Source: Zobellia russellii (lineage in GTDB: Bacteria; Bacteroidota; Bacteroidia; Flavobacteriales; Flavobacteriaceae). Taken from it: a DNA stretch of 64,000 bases. The translations under genes were made by a program, and so were the position numbers. Positions 15,701 through 22,230 of this stretch are shown here, piece by piece. The stretch covers positions 85,727 to 149,726 of the forward strand of contig NZ_JACSOI010000010.1 in the NCBI RefSeq assembly GCF_018728565.1. Reading direction: 5' to 3'. Within the stretch, counting starts at the first letter, position 1, and each line of letters begins with the position of its first letter. Below the pieces are notes generated by a model. It saw only the letters and a program-made list of their open reading frames with translations, was not told the DNA's origin and did no database searches.

Positions 15701-16957
15701 ATGACCGCCATTAAGTTAATGTTTAAGAAAGTTTCTCAGGAACAATTGTTCATGGGAAGCGTGCTTTTGGTCAATGGGGGAAACTACTTGTATAACCTTT
15801 TATTAGGTAGGCTATTAGGGCCGGCTGCATTTTCAGAAGCGGCACTTCTTGTCACCTTATTATTGGTACTATCCTTTATGGGAATGACCTTTCAACTGGC
15901 AACGGCAAAATTCGCGGTTATATTCTCTAGTAAGGAATGGGACATTTTTAAGAATATAACCTATCGTCAAGCTAGTGTAGTTGGTCTCATCATTGGAGTA
16001 CTCATTCTTATTTTTTCTAAACAATTACAAGCACTTTTCAATACGGAAAGTCATTGGATGTTTATCATATTTGGTCTAGGTATACCTATTTACTTTTTTA
16101 TGAGTGTAAATAGAGGAGCATACCAGGGCAGACAGGAATTTGGAAAACTGTCGATCACCTACCAGACGGAGATGTGGAGTAGGTTGGTGCTTACGATGCT
16201 TTTACTTTTTCTATTGGATATAGAACCGGGAACATTGGTGGCATTGGGCATTTTCCTTTCTTTTCTTTTTGGACTTTTTCCATCGGATAGCACATCAATA
16301 TCCTTTAGGGAAATTAGAAAGCTTGATGGAGAAAACACAAAACGGGTTTCTCAGTTTATTTGGTTGACCGCCTGTTATGAGTTTACGCAAATCATAATCA
16401 ATAATAGCGATGTGCTTTTGGTAAAGCATTACTTTGAACCTATGGAAGCCGGTCTTTACGCTTCATTGGCCTTAATTGGAAGGGTAGTGTATTTTGTAGC
16501 ATGGATGTTCGTCATGTTATTGCTTCCGGTAGTGGTGCAAAAACAAAAAGATGGCGAGCCAACAGCTCCCGTTTTATTTAAATATGTATCCTACATCGGG
16601 TTACTTTCAGCAGGCATTGTTGTAGTATGTTATTTGTTCCCTGAATTGATAATAACATTAATGTTCGGCGATTCCTATATAGCCATGTCCAGTTTATTAT
16701 GGCAATATGCTTTGGCAACATCGCTCTTTGCCATCTCCAATATTTTCGCATATTATTTTTTATCCTTAGATCATTATGTGCCGGTTATATTATCCGGTGT
16801 ATTGGGTCTTTCGCAAATAGTATTGGTGGTATTGTATCATGATACTTTAGAAAGTGTGGTGTATATGCAACTCATAGCCATGAGTATATTATTGGTAGTC
16901 CAGTTGATGTATTTTTCAAATAAAGAAGTAAGAAAGAAAAGTATATCCGAAAGTTGA
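15701..16957 (+). CDS. MOP-superfamily polysaccharide flippase
   Basis: This 418-residue protein is almost entirely hydrophobic, with about 12 predicted membrane segments. It opens with the Wzx/MATE-like pattern LLVNGGNYLYNLLLGRLLGP. Flippases of this superfamily move lipid-linked sugars or nascent polymer across the inner membrane; PelG is a related member with a similar length. It starts the rightward part of the polysaccharide locus and is followed at 56 bp by a GT4 glycosyltransferase gene. An alternative in-frame ATG occurs six codons downstream. The superfamily call is strong; whether it acts as a Wzx flippase on repeat units or as a PelG-like partner of a synthase cannot be told from sequence alone. 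Confidence 0.88.
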   Translation: MTAIKLMFKKVSQEQLFMGSVLLVNGGNYLYNLLLGRLLGPAAFSEAALLVTLLLVLSFMGMTFQLATAKFAVIFSSKEWDIFKNITYRQASVVGLIIGVLILIFSKQLQALFNTESHWMFIIFGLGIPIYFFMSVNRGAYQGRQEFGKLSITYQTEMWSRLVLTMLLLFLLDIEPGTLVALGIFLSFLFGLFPSDSTSISFREIRKLDGENTKRVSQFIWLTACYEFTQIIINNSDVLLVKHYFEPMEAGLYASLALIGRVVYFVAWMFVMLLLPVVVQKQKDGEPTAPVLFKYVSYIGLLSAGIVVVCYLFPELIITLMFGDSYIAMSSLLWQYALATSLFAISNIFAYYFLSLDHYVPVILSGVLGLSQIVLVVLYHDTLESVVYMQLIAMSILLVVQLMYFSNKEVRKKSISES

Positions 16958-17013
16958 AAAAATTGAAATCCAGAAATGTAATTAAATAGTCCCAAATCTA
17001 TCAAATCTATAGC

Positions 17014-18252
17014 ATGAAACTAGCCATTGTAACCGCATATCCGCCCAGTAAGGTAACCTTAACGGAGTACGGATATTATCTTGTAAAGCATTTTAGATTA
17101 CAAGAAGAAGTAACTGAAATCATTTTAATGACGGATAAGACCGAAGCTCCAAAAGACCTATCTTTTGAAGGAGAAGGCTGTAAGATAACCGTTTCAGAAT
17201 GCTGGGAGTTCAATAGCTATTCTAATTTACTTACCGTAAACAAAGCTATTAAAACCCATAAGCCAGATGCCGTACTTTATAATTTACAGTTCCTGAAATT
17301 TGGTGATAAAAAAATACCTGCAGCTTTAGGATTAATGCTGCCTTATGCAACCAAATTTAAAGGAATTCCTACTATATCATTATTGCACAATATTTTAGAG
17401 CAGGTAGATTTGGATAGTGCCGGTTTTACCAAAAGCAAAATATTACAGAGCATATATGGTTTTATAGGTACGACCTTGACCAAGTTTGTTCTTGCATCGG
17501 ATATTTTGGCCGTGACCATCAGCAAATACGTAACCATCCTTGAGAAGAAATATAAAGCAAAAAATATAGCATTAATTCCTCACGGCTCTTTTGAAACTCC
17601 ACCAGAACCGGATTTTAATCTTCCAGCTGGACCAAAACAGGTGATGGCTTTCGGGAAGTTCGGGACCTACAAAAAGGTTGAGGTGCTTATTGAGGCAATA
17701 GAGGTAATTCGTAATAGGAGCAATGAAGATATAGAAATTGTAATTGCCGGAACGGATAGTCCTAATACACCAGGCTACCTTAAGAAGATGGAAGAAATAT
17801 ACAGCCATGTACCGCAAATACGATTTACAGGCTATGTAGCCGAAGAGGACGTGCCCGTTATTTTTGGAGAAAGTGCGGTAGTGGTCTTCCCATATACCTC
17901 TACCACAGGTAGTTCGGGTGTATTGCACCAAGCAGGAAGCTACGGAAAAGCAGTTGCCCTTCCTGATTTGGGAGACTTGAGCGTACTAGTTAAGGAAGAA
18001 GGGTATAGGGGCGAGTTCTTTTTACCCGAGGACAAAAATTCATTAGCGGACGCCATAGAAAAAATACTCACGGATGATGCCTATAGAACGGAGTTGGCCC
18101 AAACCAATTATGCGGCTGCATGTTCATTGCCTATGAGTACCATTACCCAAATGTATCTGGATTATTTTAAGGCTATTCAGGTTCAAAAATCCAAAGGGCA
18201 GATTATAGACGTTAACGCCATTGGACTAACCCACGAAAAAGTAAAAGCATAA
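17014..18252 (+). CDS. GT4-type glycosyltransferase
   Basis: This 412-residue cytoplasmic protein has the two-Rossmann GT-B layout of family GT4. The N-domain starts MKLAIVTAYPPSKVTLTEYG and the C-domain has ALIPHGS, MAFGKFGTYKKVEVLIEAI and IRFTGYVAEEDVP. The usual EX7E signature region reads YTSTTGSSGVLHQAGSYGK, so the first Glu is absent, as in several divergent GT4 enzymes. Family members transfer sugars from nucleotide or polyprenyl donors. PelF is a GT4 that pairs with the flippase PelG, and here the gene follows a flippase by 56 bp and precedes the receiver-GT2 gene by 35 bp. Donor and acceptor are unknown. Confidence 0.88.
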   Translation: MKLAIVTAYPPSKVTLTEYGYYLVKHFRLQEEVTEIILMTDKTEAPKDLSFEGEGCKITVSECWEFNSYSNLLTVNKAIKTHKPDAVLYNLQFLKFGDKKIPAALGLMLPYATKFKGIPTISLLHNILEQVDLDSAGFTKSKILQSIYGFIGTTLTKFVLASDILAVTISKYVTILEKKYKAKNIALIPHGSFETPPEPDFNLPAGPKQVMAFGKFGTYKKVEVLIEAIEVIRNRSNEDIEIVIAGTDSPNTPGYLKKMEEIYSHVPQIRFTGYVAEEDVPVIFGESAVVVFPYTSTTGSSGVLHQAGSYGKAVALPDLGDLSVLVKEEGYRGEFFLPEDKNSLADAIEKILTDDAYRTELAQTNYAAACSLPMSTITQMYLDYFKAIQVQKSKGQIIDVNAIGLTHEKVKA

Positions 18253-18287
18253 AAAAAGGTTCCCACTTCTTAATAAAATATACCACC

Positions 18288-19427
18288 ATGAAAATATTAA
18301 CCATAGACGACCAGCAATTGATTTTGCTTTCAGTTGAAAAGAGACTATTAGAATTAGGCTATGAGGTTAAAACGGCCAGTTCTGGAGAGCAGGGCATAGA
18401 AGTATTTGATAGTTTTCAGCCAGATTTAGTTTTGGTAGATATAAATATGCCGGGCATGTCAGGCCTTAGGGTAGTTGAACATATAAGGGTTGAAAAGAAA
18501 TCCGAAACACCTATTCTGATCATGTCAGGTAATACCGATGAAAAAATCATTGTAGATGGTTTTGATTTAGGAATTAACGATTACATGAAAAAGCCTGTGA
18601 GCCTAGACGAAATGGCGGCACGTATAAAACGAATTATCGGAGCACCTGATATTCAGAAAGAAACGGTAGCGAGTGATAATGCACGTATGCTTCAAAAGAA
18701 TTGCGTGGGTGTAATAATTCCTTGCTATAATGAAGAAGACCGTTTGTCCGGTCCTGAATTTAAGGAATTTGCACACAAGAATTTGGGCTACCATTTATGC
18801 TTTGTAAATGATGGAAGTACAGACAGAACTTTAGAAGTACTGCATGAACTACGCAAAGGGCATGAATCCAATATAAGTGTTTATGATTGTGAAAAGAACG
18901 GTGGTAAGGCAGAAGCGGTACGACAGGGAATCTTGCACATGATAAAAGATGAGCAGTTAGATTATCTAGGATATTTAGATGCTGATCTTTCAACTGATTT
19001 TAGGGATTTTGATGATTTAGTAAAAACCATTGAAAACTCGGATTTTAAAATTGTAAGTGGTTCCAGAATCAGTAGAATGGGGGCGAACATCACCAAGGAG
19101 TCGGCTCGTAAAATTATAAGCATGACCATCAATATGATCATACAGACTATTCTTGGTATGCCATTTAAGGACACCCAATGTGGAGCCAAAATAATGGACC
19201 GTGAGATAGCTTCTACCATGTTCAACAAAAAATTTATTACCAAATGGCTTTTTGATGTGGAGATTTTTATGCGTATGAGAAAACACTATGGTAAAGAAGA
19301 AGCAAAACGCGTTATTTGTGAGCAACCATTAAAACGATGGATTCATGCAGACGGTTCTAAACTTTCTATGAAGGATTCAGTTAAAATTGTTGGGCAACTC
19401 GCCAAGATTGCTGTATCGTACAGATAA
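18288..19427 (+). CDS. receiver domain fused to a GT2 glycosyltransferase
   Basis: This 379-residue protein joins two domains not usually found in one chain. Residues 1-118 are a complete CheY-like receiver: acidic Asp7/Asp8, phosphoacceptor Asp51 in VDINMPG, Ser80, and Lys102 in MKKPVS. Residues about 138-375 form a GT2/dolichyl-phosphate-mannosyltransferase-like enzyme: VIIPCYNEED, FVNDGSTDRT, DxD metal motif Asp231-Ala-Asp233, SGSRISR, DTQCGAK, and KWLFDVEI. No membrane segment follows the catalytic domain, so the enzyme is soluble or peripheral. All receiver key residues are intact, so aspartyl phosphorylation may switch glycosyl transfer. No kinase gene is adjacent, but the two orphan kinases at 1012 and 4139 lie in the same window. 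A strong terminator follows the gene. Confidence 0.93.
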   Translation: MKILTIDDQQLILLSVEKRLLELGYEVKTASSGEQGIEVFDSFQPDLVLVDINMPGMSGLRVVEHIRVEKKSETPILIMSGNTDEKIIVDGFDLGINDYMKKPVSLDEMAARIKRIIGAPDIQKETVASDNARMLQKNCVGVIIPCYNEEDRLSGPEFKEFAHKNLGYHLCFVNDGSTDRTLEVLHELRKGHESNISVYDCEKNGGKAEAVRQGILHMIKDEQLDYLGYLDADLSTDFRDFDDLVKTIENSDFKIVSGSRISRMGANITKESARKIISMTINMIIQTILGMPFKDTQCGAKIMDREIASTMFNKKFITKWLFDVEIFMRMRKHYGKEEAKRVICEQPLKRWIHADGSKLSMKDSVKIVGQLAKIAVSYR

Positions 19428-19452
19428 TTTAATATATTCCTTAAATAGTTGA

Positions 19453-19508
19453 CAGTTCAAAATTTTAATTCATGGGGCTATGAATTAAAGGTTTGAGCTG
19501 TTTTTTTA
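19453..19508 (+). terminator. strong terminator ending the polysaccharide operon
   Basis: A two-part stem is visible: outer arms CAGTTCAAA and TTTGAGCTG (one G-T pair) enclose inner arms TTAATTCAT and ATGAATTAA. A run of seven T follows directly. Confidence 0.9.
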
Positions 19509-19547
19509 TGCCCCAAAGCTAAAGTATTCTTAATTTTTTGTTCATTT

Positions 19548-19563
19548 CAAAGCAAGTGCTTAG
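19548..19563. promoter_or_regulatory. TetR operator copy 1 over its own promoter
   Basis: CAAAGCAAGTGCTTAG is a near-palindrome with AAGCA and TGCTT half-sites. It overlaps the first bases of the -7 box at 19561 and matches the second copy at 20169, which suggests autorepression by the TetR protein encoded 24 bp downstream. Confidence 0.7.
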
Positions 19564-19568
19564 TTTTG
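19561..19568 (+). promoter_or_regulatory. -7 box TAGTTTTG for the TetR gene
   Basis: TAGTTTTG fits TAnnTTTG, with a TTG about 20 bp upstream in the run TTTTTTG. It places the transcript start after 19566, which rules out the upstream in-frame TTG as start codon and supports ATG 19587. Confidence 0.75.
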
Positions 19569-19586
19569 TGTTATAGTTTAGAAATA

Positions 19587-20150
19587 ATGGCTAGAAAAAA
19601 ACAATATAACGAAAATGAAGTAATTGAAAAGGCCACTGCTCTTTTTTGGAGAAATGGTTATGAGGCTACTACGGTTCGTATGCTTGAAAAGGAAATGGGG
19701 ATCAACCAATTTTCTATTTATTCTAGCTTTGGGAATAAGCAAGGGGTTTTTGTTGAAAGCATTAATGCCTACCGGAAACGTGTACGCGTCATAACGGATA
19801 AACTTTCTAAGTCTAATAATGGTAAGGAAGGTATTAAGCAATATTTTTATGATTTCTTGGAGTTTGCAAAGGAAGATGGGAAGAATAAGGGATGTTTGGT
19901 AACCAATACCGTAAATGAAATTAACGCAGATGCAGACCCAGTAATTATGGAACAGTTAATAGAATTTGCCAATAGCATCAAGCAACTATTTGTAGATAAT
20001 CTTTTGCAAGAGGAAGGAAAAACTCAAGAAGAAGCTATTAGGCAGTCAAATTATTTAATGAATAGTTTGTTGGGTTTGTCAGTTTCATCAAAAGTTTTCG
20101 ACCAAAACCAAATCAATGATACGATTGAAATAACGTTTTTAAATATTTAA
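19587..20150 (+). CDS. TetR/AcrR-family repressor
   Basis: This 187-residue regulator has an N-terminal TetR helix-turn-helix (about residues 8-50; ATALFWRNGYEATTVRMLEKEMGINQFSIYSSFGNK read in two pieces) and a helical ligand-binding region. Start ATG 19587 is chosen because the promoter box ends at 19568. The palindrome AAGCA-TGCTT occurs over its own promoter and again 28 bp before the downstream AhpD-like gene, so it probably represses both. The neighbours (AhpD-like, EthD-like and DsbA/FrnE-like proteins) suggest that its ligand is an oxidant or reactive organic compound. The exact ligand cannot be read from sequence. Confidence 0.93.
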   Translation: MARKKQYNENEVIEKATALFWRNGYEATTVRMLEKEMGINQFSIYSSFGNKQGVFVESINAYRKRVRVITDKLSKSNNGKEGIKQYFYDFLEFAKEDGKNKGCLVTNTVNEINADADPVIMEQLIEFANSIKQLFVDNLLQEEGKTQEEAIRQSNYLMNSLLGLSVSSKVFDQNQINDTIEITFLNI

Positions 20151-20168
20151 AAATTTTTTAACCCTAAA

Positions 20169-20184
20169 CTAAGCATTTGCTTAG
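20169..20184. promoter_or_regulatory. TetR operator copy 2, perfect 16-bp palindrome
   Basis: CTAAGCATTTGCTTAG has perfect 7-bp arms around TT, 28 bp upstream of the AhpD-like start at 20212. Thirteen of 16 bases match copy 1 at 19548. Confidence 0.75.
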
Positions 20185-20211
20185 AAATATAAATAAATTA
20201 AAATTAGAACT

Positions 20212-20775
20212 ATGAGTACATTAACGATTCACACTTTAGAAACCGCACCGGAAGATAGCAAGCCATTATTGGAAAAATCAATAAAGGCGTATGGTAATAT
20301 ACCTAATCTACATGGCGTATTGGCCTCGGCACCTGGTCTTTTGGAAGCATACCAATCTATACACGAGCTTTTTGTAAACTCTTCATTTGATAATGATGAA
20401 CTTACAGTAGTATGGCAAACCATTAACGTGGAGCACGAATGTCATTATTGTGTACCGGCACATACCGCAATCGCAAAAATGATGAAGGTAGATGATGCTA
20501 TTACGGAAGCATTAAGAAACGGAACTCAATTGCCATCTGAAAAGTTACAGGTACTTCATGAGACTACCCTTAAAATTGTTCGCAACAGAGGGTATATTGA
20601 GCCTAAAGATGTTAAAGCATTTTATGCAGCGGGTTATGAAGAAAGACAATTGTTGGAAATCATTTTGGGACTTTCTCAAAAAGTAATCAGTAACTATGTG
20701 AACCACATTGCAGAAACTCCAGTTGACGCTGCGTTCGAGAAATTTGCTTGGAAAAAGGAAAACGAAGTTGCCTAA
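20212..20775 (+). CDS. AhpD-like carboxymuconolactone decarboxylase-family protein
   Basis: This 187-residue helical protein carries the AhpD-type active-site motif ECHYCVPAH, with Cys77-x-x-Cys80 and His84. Proteins of this kind act in peroxide reduction or related thiol-based redox reactions; true decarboxylases lack the CxxC pair. It has no signal peptide. It sits immediately after the TetR gene with the second operator in between, so it is the most likely main target of that repressor. A hairpin terminator follows at 20810. Substrate is unknown, though the TetR control and the DsbA-like neighbour suggest response to electrophiles or oxidants. Confidence 0.88.
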   Translation: MSTLTIHTLETAPEDSKPLLEKSIKAYGNIPNLHGVLASAPGLLEAYQSIHELFVNSSFDNDELTVVWQTINVEHECHYCVPAHTAIAKMMKVDDAITEALRNGTQLPSEKLQVLHETTLKIVRNRGYIEPKDVKAFYAAGYEERQLLEIILGLSQKVISNYVNHIAETPVDAAFEKFAWKKENEVA

Positions 20776-20809
20776 TGTTGTAAGCTAATGAAGCTTGATG
20801 GCAATATAT

Positions 20810-20844
20810 AAACCTTCCGTTTTATGCGGGAGGTTTATTTTTTC
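20810..20844 (+). terminator. terminator after AhpD-like gene
   Basis: The arms AAACCTTCCG and CGGGAGGTTT (one G-T pair) are followed by ATTTTTTC. Confidence 0.85.
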
Positions 20845-20926
20845 ATTTATAAATAAGGATTGAGCACACAATGCTTATCAATTTTTTCGCATAGATGGCC
20901 TATTCATCAACTTAAAAAAAAGTACT

Positions 20927-21205
20927 ATGATAAAGTTAACCGTAATGTACCCGAACAGTAAAGATTTAGAGTTCGATAAAGAATATTACACAACAAAACA
21001 CAGTCAATTATTGGAAGACTTAATGGGGGATGCCATTAAGGGGTCGGATATTAATTTTGGACTTACCGGAGCAACCCCTTCGGATCAAGCGCCATACGCG
21101 GTTATTGCGAATTTACTTTTTGATTCGTTAGAATCCTTCCAAGAATCGTTCGGTTCCAATGCAGAAAAGATTTTAAGCGATTTACCTAAATTTTACAAAT
21201 GCTAA
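20927..21205 (+). CDS. EthD-family small protein
   Basis: This 92-residue protein resembles the EthD/dimeric alpha-beta barrel family: it begins IKLTVMYPNSKDLEFDKEYYTTKH, including the family's D-x-x-YY-x-x-KH pattern, and ends with a segment of alternating aliphatic and charged residues. EthD proteins have been linked to degradation of ethers and other small organics, though most members have no tested activity. It lies between the AhpD-like and DsbA-like genes on the same strand, but terminator-like and dyad elements separate the three, so it may have its own promoter. Function in this strain is unknown. Confidence 0.82.
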   Translation: MIKLTVMYPNSKDLEFDKEYYTTKHSQLLEDLMGDAIKGSDINFGLTGATPSDQAPYAVIANLLFDSLESFQESFGSNAEKILSDLPKFYKC

Positions 21206-21259
21206 ACCTCAAGTTCAAATTAGTAAGGTTGTATAGGCAAAATCGTCTTAGATAGAGAG

Positions 21260-21281
21260 TTTGCCAAACGAGTTCGGCAAA
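21260..21281. promoter_or_regulatory. 22-bp dyad upstream of DsbA-like gene
   Basis: The outer arms TTTGCC and GGCAAA and inner arms AAC and GTT pair in register, giving 9 of 11 symmetrical positions. The site is 35 bp upstream of the start at 21316 and lacks a T-run, so an operator is more likely than a terminator. Confidence 0.5.
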
Positions 21282-21315
21282 TTATTTATTGGTTAAAAAT
21301 GATATGATATAAATT

Positions 21316-21960
21316 ATGGCAGAAAAGATAAAGATAGATTTGGTTTCGGATGTGGTTTGTCCTTGGTGTGTAATTGGTTACAAGCGTTTAGAACGTGCTA
21401 TTTCCGAGTTGGGTGTTGAGGATAAAATCGAGTTGGAATGGCAACCCTTCGAATTAAACCCGAATATGCCGGCAGAAGGACAAAATGTTCAAGAACATAT
21501 TGCCGAAAAATATGGTTCATCTCTTGAGGAACAAAAATTGTCTCAGGAACGTATGACGGAATTTGGTGAAGATTTAGGTTTTACATTCGATTATTTTGAT
21601 GAAATGAGAATGGCCAATACCCGAGATGCACATGTTCTGTTGGAATACGCCCATGAAAAAGGAAAGCAGACCGAATTGAAAATGCGATTGGTTACGTCAT
21701 TTTTTAGCGAAAGAAAGAATGTGTCCGATAGAGAAGTTCTAGCTCAAGAATTGAAAGCCGTTGGCTTAAATGTGGAAGAAGCAATGTCCCGTTTAGATGA
21801 TGATACTGCCCGTTATGAGGTAGCTTCCAAGGGACAGTATTGGCAGGGGCTTGGCGTATCTTCCGTGCCAACTTTTGTTTTTGATAAAAAGAGCGCACTT
21901 ACAGGTGCACAACCCGTAGAAACGTTTAAGAAGGTACTTGCAGACCTTATAGAGAAATAG
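21316..21960 (+). CDS. DsbA-family (FrnE-like) thiol oxidoreductase
   Basis: This 214-residue protein has a thioredoxin fold with a long helical insertion. The active site is Cys15-Pro-Trp-Cys18 in DVVCPWCVIG, and a cis-Pro region reads GVSSVPTFVFD. It has no signal peptide, so it belongs to the cytoplasmic FrnE branch rather than to periplasmic DsbA. FrnE-like proteins have been linked to oxidative stress tolerance and to cis-trans isomerisation. It completes the redox-themed group with the AhpD-like protein. A 22-bp dyad lies just upstream and a strong terminator follows. Confidence 0.92.
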   Translation: MAEKIKIDLVSDVVCPWCVIGYKRLERAISELGVEDKIELEWQPFELNPNMPAEGQNVQEHIAEKYGSSLEEQKLSQERMTEFGEDLGFTFDYFDEMRMANTRDAHVLLEYAHEKGKQTELKMRLVTSFFSERKNVSDREVLAQELKAVGLNVEEAMSRLDDDTARYEVASKGQYWQGLGVSSVPTFVFDKKSALTGAQPVETFKKVLADLIEK

Positions 21961-22018
21961 ACCGGAACCTGGTATATAAAATTATGAGTTACTCATAAAC
22001 GAATACCTGTTTGGTATT

Positions 22019-22055
22019 AAAGCCATAAACTAATTTTAGTTTATGGCTTTTTTTA
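22019..22055 (+). terminator. strong terminator after DsbA-like gene
   Basis: A stem of up to 15 perfect base pairs (AAAGCCATAAACTAA with its complement) with a tiny T loop is followed by a T-run. Confidence 0.92.
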
Positions 22056-22230
22056 GTGAGCTATTTAAAGAAATAGGGTTGGAGAAATGAATTTCTTATT
22101 CTATTTTCGGACTTGCGGTAAAATATGCTGTACTGTCTTTAGGCGGATCAATGGGCAATAAAATGCCTTTTGAATATAAGATTCCCTAGAGTGTTCAGTT
22201 CAAAAACTAATCTGCTTTATTAATTAACCT

